A stretch of DNA of 64,000 bases from Candidatus Thorarchaeota archaeon. Lineage in GTDB: Archaea > Asgardarchaeota > Thorarchaeia > Thorarchaeales > Thorarchaeaceae. This document shows, one piece after another, positions 25,135 through 32,471 of this stretch. Positions within the stretch are counted from its first letter, which is position 1. Each line of letters begins with the position of its first letter. The DNA is taken from the NCBI GenBank assembly GCA_011365025.1, contig RDOF01000002.1:1-64000 (forward strand). The letters are read 5' to 3'. The translations under genes were made by a program, and so were the position numbers. A model generated the notes under the pieces. The model saw nothing but the letters and a program-made list of their open reading frames with translations, searched no databases and had not been told where the DNA came from.

Positions 25135-26571
25135 ATGGTGCGTCGAGGAATAACAGGAAAGCACGTCATTGCAATGCTTCTTCTTTCGACCATACTCATT
25201 TCGATCCCGGTGTTGAATGGGGTATCGTATGAGTCTCAGATGGAATTGGGCGTCGGAGTGAGCATTATCTTGATGATTGGTGATGGGATGGGCTTTGAAC
25301 ACATGAAGCTTGCAAGGTGGGTTGAAGTTGGCCCTGGCGGGAATCTAACAATGGATACTCTCCCTCTCAACTGGTCCGCTACTACTCACAGTGCTAATTC
25401 AGCAATCACTGACTCGGCAGCAGCGGCGACCGCAATTGCAACAGGAAATAAAACCAACAATTACATGGTTGGCATGACCCCAACAAATTCCGATTTGCTT
25501 TCAATTCTAGAGATTGCCGAATCAATGGGCAAGGCAACAGGTGTAGTTTCCACCACAAGGTTCAACCATGCTACGCCTGCAGGCTTCTACGCGAATGCAA
25601 CAGACCGATATTCCTACACTGAAATCACACGCCAACTAGTCGAAGTGAAAGACATAGAGATTGTTCTCAGTGGTGGGTATTATGAGATGAGCGCATCACA
25701 GAGATCAACGATGCAGTCTAATGGATACGCCATCGTTCAGAATAGAGCTCAGCTTGACGCAGTTACGAGTGGCAAAGTTCTTGGTCTATTCGCTGATAAT
25801 TACATGACTGAGGAATTGCTCCGTCCTCTTGATACAGAGCCATCCCTGGCAGAGATGACAAACAAATCTCTGGAGATTCTGTCACAGGACAGTGATGGGT
25901 TCTTCCTCATGGTTGAGGGTGGTCAGATTGATTGGGAAGGACATGACAATGACCCCGTAGGTGTTGCCCTTGAAACAATTGCCTTTGACAAGGCAGTCAA
26001 CATCTCACTGCAGTACGTAAAGGAACACAGTGATACAATACTCATTGTCACGGCTGACCATGAAACTGGCGGTCTCACAGTGGTTAGCAATATCCTGAAT
26101 GAGGATCTCCCGTCCGAAACGAACACTGAAACTGATAATCGTGCATTAAGAGCAGAAAGGGCCGAAAATGTGACGGTCACTTGGACCAGTACAGCCCACA
26201 CTGCGACCAATGTCCCCCTCTTCCTCTATGGCACTGCGTTCGATGCTTTACCAGAGAGCTACCTTGTTGATAATACTCATGTCTTCACCATGATGAGAAG
26301 CTACATTCTTGGAAATCCGATAACAACCACTGATTTCACGACCACAACAACAACAAGCACAACTACAACCACCACGACCACTACAACCACTACGACGACT
26401 ACGACCACTACTACAACAACCACCTCGTCAACAACAAGTACTACCACTACTACCGATACAACAACGACGACTCAAACAACGCCTGATATGCCTCTTGAGT
26501 ATCTCCTAATTGGTGGCTTAGCAGGAGCTGTACTTATCGTTGTTATTCTGTTGGTCCTCCGCAAACGATAG
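25135..26571 (+). CDS. Alkaline phosphatase, surface-anchored with polythreonine stalk
   Basis: 478 residues: signal sequence (about 10-30), an alkaline phosphatase domain with Asp50 in MIGDGMG, nucleophile Ser94 in TDSAAAATAIATG, metal ligands in EGGQIDWEGHDND and TADHETGG, then a Thr-rich stretch (about residues 402-450, mucin-like and probably O-glycosylated), a C-terminal helix and a basic tail (LRKR). It hydrolyses phosphate monoesters outside the membrane to supply phosphate. The stalk codons vary among ACA/ACC/ACG/ACT, so it is a selected protein repeat rather than slipped DNA. Confidence 0.93.
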   Translation: MVRRGITGKHVIAMLLLSTILISIPVLNGVSYESQMELGVGVSIILMIGDGMGFEHMKLARWVEVGPGGNLTMDTLPLNWSATTHSANSAITDSAAAATAIATGNKTNNYMVGMTPTNSDLLSILEIAESMGKATGVVSTTRFNHATPAGFYANATDRYSYTEITRQLVEVKDIEIVLSGGYYEMSASQRSTMQSNGYAIVQNRAQLDAVTSGKVLGLFADNYMTEELLRPLDTEPSLAEMTNKSLEILSQDSDGFFLMVEGGQIDWEGHDNDPVGVALETIAFDKAVNISLQYVKEHSDTILIVTADHETGGLTVVSNILNEDLPSETNTETDNRALRAERAENVTVTWTSTAHTATNVPLFLYGTAFDALPESYLVDNTHVFTMMRSYILGNPITTTDFTTTTTTSTTTTTTTTTTTTTTTTTTTTTTSSTTSTTTTTDTTTTTQTTPDMPLEYLLIGGLAGAVLIVVILLVLRKR

Positions 26572-26632
26572 GAGCGGAGGGCCAATTACTTCTTTTTCCA
26601 AGACTACGCTCATAAGGAACTTGGAGTAACTG

Positions 26633-27475
26633 ATGTTCATGAGGAATCCATCGCGGCGCGGCTATCATGTTGTGTACGATGAGAGCATTCAAGGCGCTCT
26701 GGAATATGCTTACAAGAATGATTGGACAGCAATAGTACCTGATTTAGGTGTCCCGACATTCTTTCCGAACCGGTTCTCAGCATCAAGTCGTACGAAACTC
26801 AGGAAGTTATCAGAGGAGCTGTCCGTCGAAATCTCTCTACATGCACCTGGCGATGATGTTAGCCTATTCACAGCTTATCCTTCAATAAGAAGTGCTGTAA
26901 TTGACCATTTCAAAGAGATAATTCAGTTCGCTCGCGATATCAACTCCTCTCCAACAAATGTGGTTGTGCATTCTGGACGACCACCATCTTTCAGGCAATC
27001 GGGGCAAGAATCAGACATATTTGTGGATCAATGGCGCGACTTCTATGCAACTACCCTTAGGGACAATTTGTCTGAACTGCTGAAGTGCGGGGGCACCGAT
27101 ATCAGTATCGTATTGGAGAATCATCAATGGACAGACTTGGTTCATGACGCTATCGATGAATTAGTTTCGAACGGATTACAACTCTGTTTCGATATTCCGA
27201 AGATGTTTTTTCCCAAAGTAAATGCGAGGGATTTGGACGTATTTAATCGCCACAAGGAAGCAATCAGTGTTATTCATGTTCATGATCAAGATGAAGTAAC
27301 CGGGTCGCATCAGGTTGTCGGACAGGGTATCATTGATTTTGAGCCAGCAATTCGATTTCTCTCCGGCATTCCCAGACGGGCACTATATGTGTTCGAGGTC
27401 AGACCGCGGGAAAAGGCTGATGAAAGCCTATCAGGATTCTCACAAATGCTGAGCAAATACAATGTTTCTCTCTAA
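26633..27475 (+). CDS. Sugar phosphate isomerase/epimerase-like TIM-barrel protein
   Basis: 280 residues resembling xylose-isomerase-like TIM barrels/AP endonuclease 2 fold: VEISLHAPGDDVSLF, TNVVVHSGRPP, ISIVLENHQW, LQLCFDIPKMFF and ISVIHVHDQDEVTGSHQVVGQG place His, Glu and Asp residues at strand ends as metal ligands. It probably isomerises or epimerises a sugar or sugar phosphate. Starts at ATG 26633 or the next ATG. It ends just before the structured RNA candidate. Confidence 0.75.
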   Translation: MFMRNPSRRGYHVVYDESIQGALEYAYKNDWTAIVPDLGVPTFFPNRFSASSRTKLRKLSEELSVEISLHAPGDDVSLFTAYPSIRSAVIDHFKEIIQFARDINSSPTNVVVHSGRPPSFRQSGQESDIFVDQWRDFYATTLRDNLSELLKCGGTDISIVLENHQWTDLVHDAIDELVSNGLQLCFDIPKMFFPKVNARDLDVFNRHKEAISVIHVHDQDEVTGSHQVVGQGIIDFEPAIRFLSGIPRRALYVFEVRPREKADESLSGFSQMLSKYNVSL

Positions 27476-27479
27476 TTAC

Positions 27480-27598
27480 TATCCTTGGTTGAATAAGAGG
27501 GGGGAGATGGTCCCCCTCGAACCACGGTATGTGCCAGTCTTTCGTCAGTCAGGATTTGGCTCAAAGCCAAAGCCCTGGATTGGTTATCCAGGTAATCT
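27480..27598 (-). ncRNA. Candidate structured small RNA with its own promoter
   Basis: On the minus strand, a TATA box (27613-27621) is followed by three consecutive stable hairpins: CCTGGAT-loop-ATCCAGG (27593-27574), TTTGGCT-TTG-AGCCAAA (27572-27555) and a G5A/TC5 hairpin (about 27524-27506) followed by a pyrimidine-rich tail, like a terminator. The spacer between hairpins 2 and 3 contains GACTGACGAAAGACTGGCAC. It does not match SRP RNA, RNase P RNA, tRNA or 5S patterns I know. A 62-codon frame crosses the region but the pairing pattern argues for RNA. Strand and ends are inferred. Confidence 0.45.
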
Positions 27599-27612
27599 CG
27601 TCCTTTGAAGGA

Positions 27613-27621
27613 ATATAAATC
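27613..27621 (-). promoter_or_regulatory. TATA box upstream of the RNA candidate
   Basis: Read on the minus strand, TTCCGATTTATATTCC contains ATTTATATT at 27613-27621. Initiation would be expected near 27595, at the first hairpin. No open frame with a recognised product follows on this strand. Confidence 0.5.
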
Positions 27622-27704
27622 GGAACCAAGGCTGGTTCTAGTGCTATCATTCCTGCGCATTTCACCAAATCAGTAAATGCTCGTGAACCAGAAATCTTTA
27701 GTCT

Positions 27705-27726
27705 GTCCGGTGTTTCAACTCCGGAC
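27705..27726 (-). terminator. GTCCGG/CCGGAC hairpin after the PH-domain operon
   Basis: A six-base GC-rich stem (27705-27710 with 27721-27726) with a 10-base loop lies about 80 bases beyond the stop of the last gene of the minus-strand operon. No long T-run follows, so a termination role is tentative. Confidence 0.3.
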
Positions 27727-27808
27727 ACTTAACTTCCGGCCAAAAAATGATGAGATTTGGAAGTAAGGTGTCAGTTGTAGACAATATCTTGCCTGACAGT
27801 CCTTGCCC

Positions 27809-27901
27809 CTATGCTTGCATATAGCCAAGTAAGAAAATGAAGAACAGCACAATTACTGCCACAAGAAGAAGTATCTTTACGAGTAGTCTCCCTGCGCTCA
27901 T
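27809..27901 (-). CDS. 30-residue single-helix membrane peptide, coupled to the bPH2 operon
   Basis: The ATG at 27901 overlaps the stop of the preceding gene by one base (TAATG) and the frame ends at TAG 27809. It encodes 30 residues: a short basic N-terminus (MSAGRLLVK) and one hydrophobic helix (ILLLVAVIVLFFIFLLGY). Stop-start coupling to four membrane-protein genes and a classic small-membrane-protein design argue that it is real. It may be a subunit or regulator of the bPH2 proteins. Confidence 0.65.
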   Translation of the reverse strand: MSAGRLLVKILLLVAVIVLFFIFLLGYMQA

Positions 27902-28656
27902 TAATTTCCACCTTTGTTGTCTCTCAACATATCCCGCAACTCTTGAAATGCTCGTAGAGTTCTTGTGGTAAAAACCTTGCCTGATGCGCCATGCGTATGC
28001 GCCTTTACCGCCCCGAAGGCACGCAATTCCTTCAGAATGAACTGCTTGAGTTCTTCATAGAATACTATTCCCTCGATACTCTCCTCTGAGCTCTGACTGA
28101 ATAACCTTGAGAGAATTAGGGTAAGAATCCCAGTGGTTTCTACTCCCCCGCTCTCGCCAGCCGTTTCAATCTTCACAGTTCCAATTCCAAACAAACGATC
28201 GAATATGCCAACTCTTGTCTTCAAGTGGGTGATGTTTTTGAACGGGACATACTTCTTGGTGATGGTGATGATGCCTTTCTTCTGGTAGATTTCTGGCATA
28301 GCATCCCCTTCCCAACCAACCACGGAGTACTCTATGTTTTTCACATAGAAGTGAACCCAGATTAGAACTGGAACGAGCCAGAATGGAGTAATCATCCAGT
28401 AGACAAAGCTTCCTATGAGCCAGCCCTCCTTGACAAAGAAGAGGTTGAACGGGATAAACTCGAAAACAAGAATGGTAATCCACGGTGGTCCGAAGAAGGA
28501 GAAGATAAAGACTCCATAGACTGCAACAGATGCAAGTATGTACTTGAGCCACTTCTTGTGGCGAAGTGCCGAGAGCGGTCTGAATATCCTTCCAGCCTCA
28601 AACCCCTCTATGGGCGGCTTGATGATTCGTTCAGACCCCTCGGTCATCTTGTCCAC
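27901..28656 (-). CDS. bPH2 (YdbS/YdbT-type) membrane protein, paralogue 4
   Basis: 251 residues. The N-terminal cytosolic segment IKPPIEGFEAGRIFRPL is shared by all four paralogues. Two hydrophobic regions follow, then a bacterial PH-like domain with MPEIYQKKGIITITKKYVP and HLKTRVGIFDRLFGIGTVKI. A C-terminal EEFE-type segment (GIVFYEELKQFILKELR) is conserved. It differs from its siblings in lacking the YVTGTEV motif. Fourth of four, 3 bases after paralogue 3. Function of the family (lipid or protein binding at the membrane) is unclear. Confidence 0.8.
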   Translation of the reverse strand: MDKMTEGSERIIKPPIEGFEAGRIFRPLSALRHKKWLKYILASVAVYGVFIFSFFGPPWITILVFEFIPFNLFFVKEGWLIGSFVYWMITPFWLVPVLIWVHFYVKNIEYSVVGWEGDAMPEIYQKKGIITITKKYVPFKNITHLKTRVGIFDRLFGIGTVKIETAGESGGVETTGILTLILSRLFSQSSEESIEGIVFYEELKQFILKELRAFGAVKAHTHGASGKVFTTRTLRAFQELRDMLRDNKGGN

Positions 28657-28659
28657 GCT

Positions 28660-29400
28660 CTAGATGCGGTCTTTCAGAAGTTCGCGAATCTCATACAATA
28701 CTCTGAGTACCTCTTCCTCGATTGATCCGCCAACCCTGATGACTGTTTCATCCTCTGGCAGAAGAACCTCTGTCCCCGTAACATATGGCTCCTTGAACCG
28801 TCGCATCTCTCTAATGATGAAATCACGGAGTTCCTCGTAGAATTCTATGCCTTCGAGTTTCTCTTCTGCAGCGCCTCCTGTCTGGATTCCTGATGCCCCT
28901 GCAGTTTCCACTTCGACGGCTCCAATCTTGAAGGCGCGGTCGAAGGGGCCTGCAACTGACTTCACGTGTGTCACATTTCTTACAGGAACGTGTTTCTTAG
29001 TGACATTAATGATTCCCTTTTTCACATAGATTTCTGGCATCGCTTCACCGGACTTGCCAATCACCGAGTATTCTATGCTGTTGATGTATATCGGCACCCA
29101 GATGATTCCTGGAATGAGCCAGATTGCCGTTATGATCCAATACCATGTATTGAGAAGCGTCCACCATGCATTATAGAAGGCCCAGAAGGATGGCCATCCG
29201 CCCACACCCACTACCACAAAGACCAGATATCCTGTCAGTGCAAAAGTGCCAAGAATGAGCATCCAGATGCATATGGCAATGAATATGCCCAAGAACCACA
29301 TCTTGTTTCTGAAAGCTCTGGATGGCCGAAAGGTTCTGCCTGCCAGGACGTCATCTATTGGTGGCTTGATTAGTTTTCCGTCGCTATCCATCATTTTCAC
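28660..29400 (-). CDS. bPH2 (YdbS/YdbT-type) membrane protein, paralogue 3
   Basis: 246 residues: IKPPIDDVLAGRTFRPSRAF, long hydrophobic stretch with at least two helices (Trp-rich GGWPSFWAFYNAWWTLL between them), the bPH2 domain (MPEIYVKKGIINVTKKHVP, then GPFDRAFKIGAVEVETAG), KLEGIEFYEELRDFIIREM, PYVTGTEV, and a C-terminal helix (VLRVLYEIRELLKDR) that may form a coiled coil. Its start overlaps the end of paralogue 2 by 4 bases (ATGA). Confidence 0.82.
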   Translation of the reverse strand: MKMMDSDGKLIKPPIDDVLAGRTFRPSRAFRNKMWFLGIFIAICIWMLILGTFALTGYLVFVVVGVGGWPSFWAFYNAWWTLLNTWYWIITAIWLIPGIIWVPIYINSIEYSVIGKSGEAMPEIYVKKGIINVTKKHVPVRNVTHVKSVAGPFDRAFKIGAVEVETAGASGIQTGGAAEEKLEGIEFYEELRDFIIREMRRFKEPYVTGTEVLLPEDETVIRVGGSIEEEVLRVLYEIRELLKDRI

Positions 29401-30161
29401 TCCTTCTCTAGTTTTTCTTCCAGTTTCGTGAGCACATCTCTGATTTGCCTCAGGGTAGCCAACATTTCGTCGTCAGTCTGACTTGAAACCCTCTCATGGG
29501 GAGTGTCAACAGGGGTTAATACTTCGGTTCCCGTTACATAGGTCCCGGTGAATCTTCTCAGTTCCTGCAGGATGAAGTCGCGGAGCTCCTCATAGAAAAT
29601 CAACCCCTCCAGCTTCTCCTCGGGTGACCCGCCGCCAGGTTGTGCGCCGCCCGAGAAGCCTGCGGTATGGATCTCCACATTTCCAATTCCAAATAGTCTA
29701 TCGAGAGGGCCAGCTCTCGATGCCAGATTCGTTACTGTTCTGAAGGGCACATGTTTCTCAGTAATATTCAGAAGCCCTTTGCGAACAAAAATCTCAGGCA
29801 TCGGGTCTCCTCTTTCAGACCTCAAGCTGTACCTTATCCTCTTGACATACATCCACACACCAATCATAATCACTGCATATACCGGAAGCGTGATTGCCCA
29901 GTAGGCCATCGTTCCCAATGGCCACCAGAACCAGAAGTATTCCAGCCAAACCGCAAGTGGCCAACCATCATCAAGTACAAACATTGCGTAGGATAGTCCT
30001 GCAAAGAACAGAGAACCAGCAGTCCAGAGAAAGGAGAAGAAGAAACCAAAGCCTGCCCACTCCTTGAATATCATCCTTCTGTGTGGGTTAAACTCCCTTC
30101 CGCTGGCTATCTTCTCTATTGGTGGTTTGATGATTTTTCCGTTTCCAACTTCCTTAGTCAT
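29397..30161 (-). CDS. bPH2 (YdbS/YdbT-type) membrane protein, paralogue 2
   Basis: 254 residues with the same order of parts: IKPPIEKIASGREFNPHR, two to three hydrophobic segments, PH-like core (MPEIFVRKGLLNITEKHVP and GPLDRLFGIGNVEIHTAG), KLEGLIFYEELRDFILQEL, TYVTGTEV and a C-terminal coiled-coil-prone helix (MLATLRQIRDVLTKLEEKLE). Overlaps both neighbours by 4 bases, so translation is probably coupled. Confidence 0.82.
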   Translation of the reverse strand: MTKEVGNGKIIKPPIEKIASGREFNPHRRMIFKEWAGFGFFFSFLWTAGSLFFAGLSYAMFVLDDGWPLAVWLEYFWFWWPLGTMAYWAITLPVYAVIMIGVWMYVKRIRYSLRSERGDPMPEIFVRKGLLNITEKHVPFRTVTNLASRAGPLDRLFGIGNVEIHTAGFSGGAQPGGGSPEEKLEGLIFYEELRDFILQELRRFTGTYVTGTEVLTPVDTPHERVSSQTDDEMLATLRQIRDVLTKLEEKLEKE

Positions 30162-30943
30162 TTTTCGTCTTCCTTTTCTTTTAGTATTCTTAGAATCTCA
30201 TGCAGTGGCGCCATATTATCCCTGATCTGACGCAGGGTTAAGAGAATCTCATCGTCTAGACTTCCCTCAAGATATGGGACTGGACTCTCCTCTGGATGAA
30301 CCACCTCAGTACCTGTTACGTATGGAGCTCTGAACTTCCTAAGCTCCTGCAGGATATAATCACGAAGCTCCTCGTAAAACACTATGCCTTCAATCTTCTC
30401 CTCTGGCCCCGGCTGTCCGGTGCCTCTTACAGAGGACCCCGCAGTTTCAATCTCGACGCTTCCTATACCAAGCAGTCTGTCTAGTATTCCTGCGCGACTG
30501 GAAATATTCGTTATCGTGCGAAAAGGCACATGACGCTCCGTGACGTTGATTATCCCCTTCCGAGTGAAAATCTCTGGCATCGCATCGCCCTTCTTCGAGA
30601 GGACCGAGTATGAGAACGACTTGAAGTAGATTGGAACTAGAATGGCACCTGGGACTATCCAGATGATTAGAAAAACAACCCACCACCAGAAGGTGGCCGG
30701 CCACAACCAATCTACAACGTACTGTGCAAATCCAGCTAGGGGATTCGCTGATTCGAAGAAGATGGCAAGGAAGGCTGTTCCTAACCAGCCTAGAATAGCA
30801 ATTATGTATAGGGCTACAGGCCCTACAAGTATGTCTAGCCACATCTTGTACTTGAATCGTATGTCGGGGCGGAATATCTTCCCACTAGCAATATCTTCTA
30901 TTGGGGGTTTGATTACTGTTTCAGTTACTTCTTTCGGCACCAA
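30158..30943 (-). CDS. bPH2 (YdbS/YdbT-type) membrane protein, paralogue 1
   Basis: 261 residues: IKPPIEDIASGKIFRPDIRF, helices near 35-65 and 85-115, the bPH2 domain (MPEIFTRKGIINVTERHVP and GILDRLLGIGSVEIETAG), KIEGIVFYEELRDYILQEL, PYVTGTEV and a C-terminal amphipathic helix (ILLTLRQIRDNMAPLHEIL). First of four tandem paralogues. Its start lies directly behind the stop of the HTH-like gene with no gap. Only one bPH2 unit per protein, whereas bacterial YdbT carries several. Confidence 0.82.
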   Translation of the reverse strand: MVPKEVTETVIKPPIEDIASGKIFRPDIRFKYKMWLDILVGPVALYIIAILGWLGTAFLAIFFESANPLAGFAQYVVDWLWPATFWWWVVFLIIWIVPGAILVPIYFKSFSYSVLSKKGDAMPEIFTRKGIINVTERHVPFRTITNISSRAGILDRLLGIGSVEIETAGSSVRGTGQPGPEEKIEGIVFYEELRDYILQELRKFRAPYVTGTEVVHPEESPVPYLEGSLDDEILLTLRQIRDNMAPLHEILRILKEKEDEK

Positions 30944-31525
30944 TTATCCCTCCGACCTCTTGTACTTGGGGTCTTCTTTGGCTGCAAGTTTGTTGAAGAT
31001 CGCGATTGACTGCTGCGTCATGAAAAGATCCTGCTCATCGGGTCGAAGAACAATATCATACTCCTGCATGACCGTGTCAAGGGTCTCTCGGCACTCCTCA
31101 TACTTGGGGCATTCTGGACATAGCTTTCCAGCATAGGAGTCGTGCTTGTACCAGACTACCACACCAAGTTTTAAGGTGTATACTATAAAGACCTGCGAGT
31201 TGGCTTGGTAATCAAAGCCAATGAGCAAACCCTTCGATTCGAGAACACTCTCAACATCAAGTCTGTGGCTCTTCGCCTGATTCCTGAGGGCCTTGTCTAT
31301 CTTGCTTCGCGCCCTGTTGATCACTCGTGATACATATTGAGTATCCTTGAGCTGAACTGATTCAACACCCTCTCTCTCTGACTGCTTTCCAGATTGAGAG
31401 AAGAGATCGAACACATATTGTGGGGCAGTCTTTGAGTTCTCATAGTCACTAGCAATCTCTCCAGTGGGCTTTCCGTGTTGATATTCCCACCAGACAACTG
31501 CCTCGTGAACTGAGAGTAGCATCAT
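30944..31525 (-). CDS. HTH-like protein with Cys cluster, first gene of the bPH2 operon
   Basis: 193 residues. The N-terminal part (SVHEAVVWWEYQHGKPTGEIASDY ... QYVSRVINRARSKIDKAL) resembles an HTH in which a recognition helix follows EIA. The central part is beta-rich (FIVYTLKLGVVVWYKH). Four Cys in KLCPECPKYEECRETL could bind a metal. It is probably a regulator of its own operon, whose promoter lies inside a palindrome upstream. Family not recognised with certainty. Confidence 0.65.
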   Translation of the reverse strand: MMLLSVHEAVVWWEYQHGKPTGEIASDYENSKTAPQYVFDLFSQSGKQSEREGVESVQLKDTQYVSRVINRARSKIDKALRNQAKSHRLDVESVLESKGLLIGFDYQANSQVFIVYTLKLGVVVWYKHDSYAGKLCPECPKYEECRETLDTVMQEYDIVLRPDEQDLFMTQQSIAIFNKLAAKEDPKYKRSEG

Positions 31526-31552
31526 TGTATTCCTCGTGTTTTACAGTCTTTC

Positions 31553-31589
31553 ATTACCCGCGAACCTAGCTATAAAGGTTTCGGGTAAA
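31553..31589 (-). promoter_or_regulatory. Palindromic operator containing the bPH2 operon TATA box
   Basis: TTACCCG-CG-AACCT (from 31554) and AGGTT-T-CGGGTAA (to 31588) form an almost perfect inverted repeat. Its centre holds AGCTATAA; on the minus strand this reads TTTATAGCT, a TATA box. Transcription would start about 25 bases on, shortly before the ATG at 31525. A dimer bound here would block TBP, so repression is expected, possibly by the operon's own HTH-like protein. Confidence 0.6.
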
Positions 31590-31610
31590 TCTTCGTTACT
31601 TACTTGGGAA

Positions 31611-31657
31611 GATTTATATTTAAATGTGGTGATTGTTTACATAGATTGCGGTAAACA
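31611..31657 (+). promoter_or_regulatory. Promoter of the ABC/peptidase operon with inverted repeat TGTTTAC-N10-GTAAACA
   Basis: GATTTATATTTAAATG (31611-31626) is a strong TATA element. A perfect 7-base inverted repeat, TGTTTAC (31634-31640) and GTAAACA (31651-31657), straddles the predicted start site near 31645-31650, the usual location of a repressor site. The small HTH protein at the end of the operon is the obvious candidate to bind it. Confidence 0.6.
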
Positions 31658-31696
31658 TTGACCGAAACAAAGCCGCATGACAATCGGTGAAAAAAA

Positions 31697-32467
31697 TTGG
31701 CTAGAAACGGCGTATCAATTCGTACGGAACGGCTGAGCAAGGCCTTCGGTCCAGTTCAGGCCGTCAGAAATCTCGACTTGGAAGTCTTGTCAGGAAACCG
31801 TTTTGGTTTCCTAGGCCCCAACGGGGCTGGCAAGACTACCACTGTTCGAATGCTATCAGGTCTATTGCGGCAGACAAGTGGCTATGCTGAAGTCTGCGGC
31901 ATTGATGTCAGCAAAGATCGAGATGCGGTAAAGACCATCACAGGCTTGCTACCTGAATCACCTGGACTTTATTCAAAGCTCTCAGCTGTTGAGTTTCTAG
32001 AGTTCATAGGAGCTCTAAATGGCCAGAGTGGCGAAGAAATTCATAGACGTATAGATAGTCTACTTGGTATACTTGGTCTCGAAGGAAGACAGGATGACCT
32101 ACTAGAGTCCTACTCCTCTGGAATGAAACAGAAGGTGTTGGTTGCCTCGACTCTTCTACACAATCCTAAGCTGGTATTTCTTGATGAACCCACATCAAGG
32201 CTTGATCCTAGTGCCAGTGCTATAGTGAAGGACATGATACTCATCCTCGCTGAGGAAACAGACACGACCTTCTTCATCTGTACCCATATGACAGGATTCG
32301 CAGAGGATGTCTGTGATATTATTGGTATTCTCAATCAAGGCGAAGTAATCGCCCGTGGTTCTCCGCAAGAGATCGTTGAGTCGGTCGGCGCTAGAGACCT
32401 AGAAGATGCCTACCTGAGAATCGTTGGTGGAAAGGTTGACCGCGAGGTTCTCCTTGCTTGGAGGTGA
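31697..32467 (+). CDS. ABC transporter ATP-binding protein 1
   Basis: 256 residues, starting at TTG 31697 behind GGTGA. Walker A GPNGAGKTTT (about residue 38), a signature YSSGMKQK, Walker B LVFLDEPTSRLDP and the switch His (CTHM) are all present. It belongs to the CcmA/NatA-like group that pairs with ABC-2 type permeases, hence an exporter ATPase. It is very similar to ATPase 2 (34166-34942), so the pair probably forms a heterodimer around the single permease. First gene of the operon. Confidence 0.9.
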   Translation: MARNGVSIRTERLSKAFGPVQAVRNLDLEVLSGNRFGFLGPNGAGKTTTVRMLSGLLRQTSGYAEVCGIDVSKDRDAVKTITGLLPESPGLYSKLSAVEFLEFIGALNGQSGEEIHRRIDSLLGILGLEGRQDDLLESYSSGMKQKVLVASTLLHNPKLVFLDEPTSRLDPSASAIVKDMILILAEETDTTFFICTHMTGFAEDVCDIIGILNQGEVIARGSPQEIVESVGARDLEDAYLRIVGGKVDREVLLAWR

Positions 32468-32471
32468 AGTG

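Noticed and set aside
24779..25153. Longer frame with an in-frame TGA (possible selenocysteine)
   Set aside because: No SECIS-like hairpin was seen near it, and the sequence after the TGA does not look protein-like; only the small ORF at 24793 is listed, with low confidence.
26335..26490. Short tandem DNA repeat in the phosphatase gene
   Set aside because: The Thr codons are mixed and the frame is preserved; it is a protein stalk, not a CRISPR or satellite.
27500..27545. tRNA-like TTCGA T-loop on the minus strand
   Set aside because: The flanking arms do not pair as a T stem and no acceptor or anticodon arm exists.
27472..27660. 62-codon minus-strand frame across the hairpin region
   Set aside because: The pattern of consecutive perfect hairpins behind a TATA box fits an RNA better; the frame overlaps the promoter itself.
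27747..27796. Possible C/D box small RNA (ATGATGA ... CTGA)
   Set aside because: No C'/D' pair and no terminal stem; spacing is unusual, so chance is likely.
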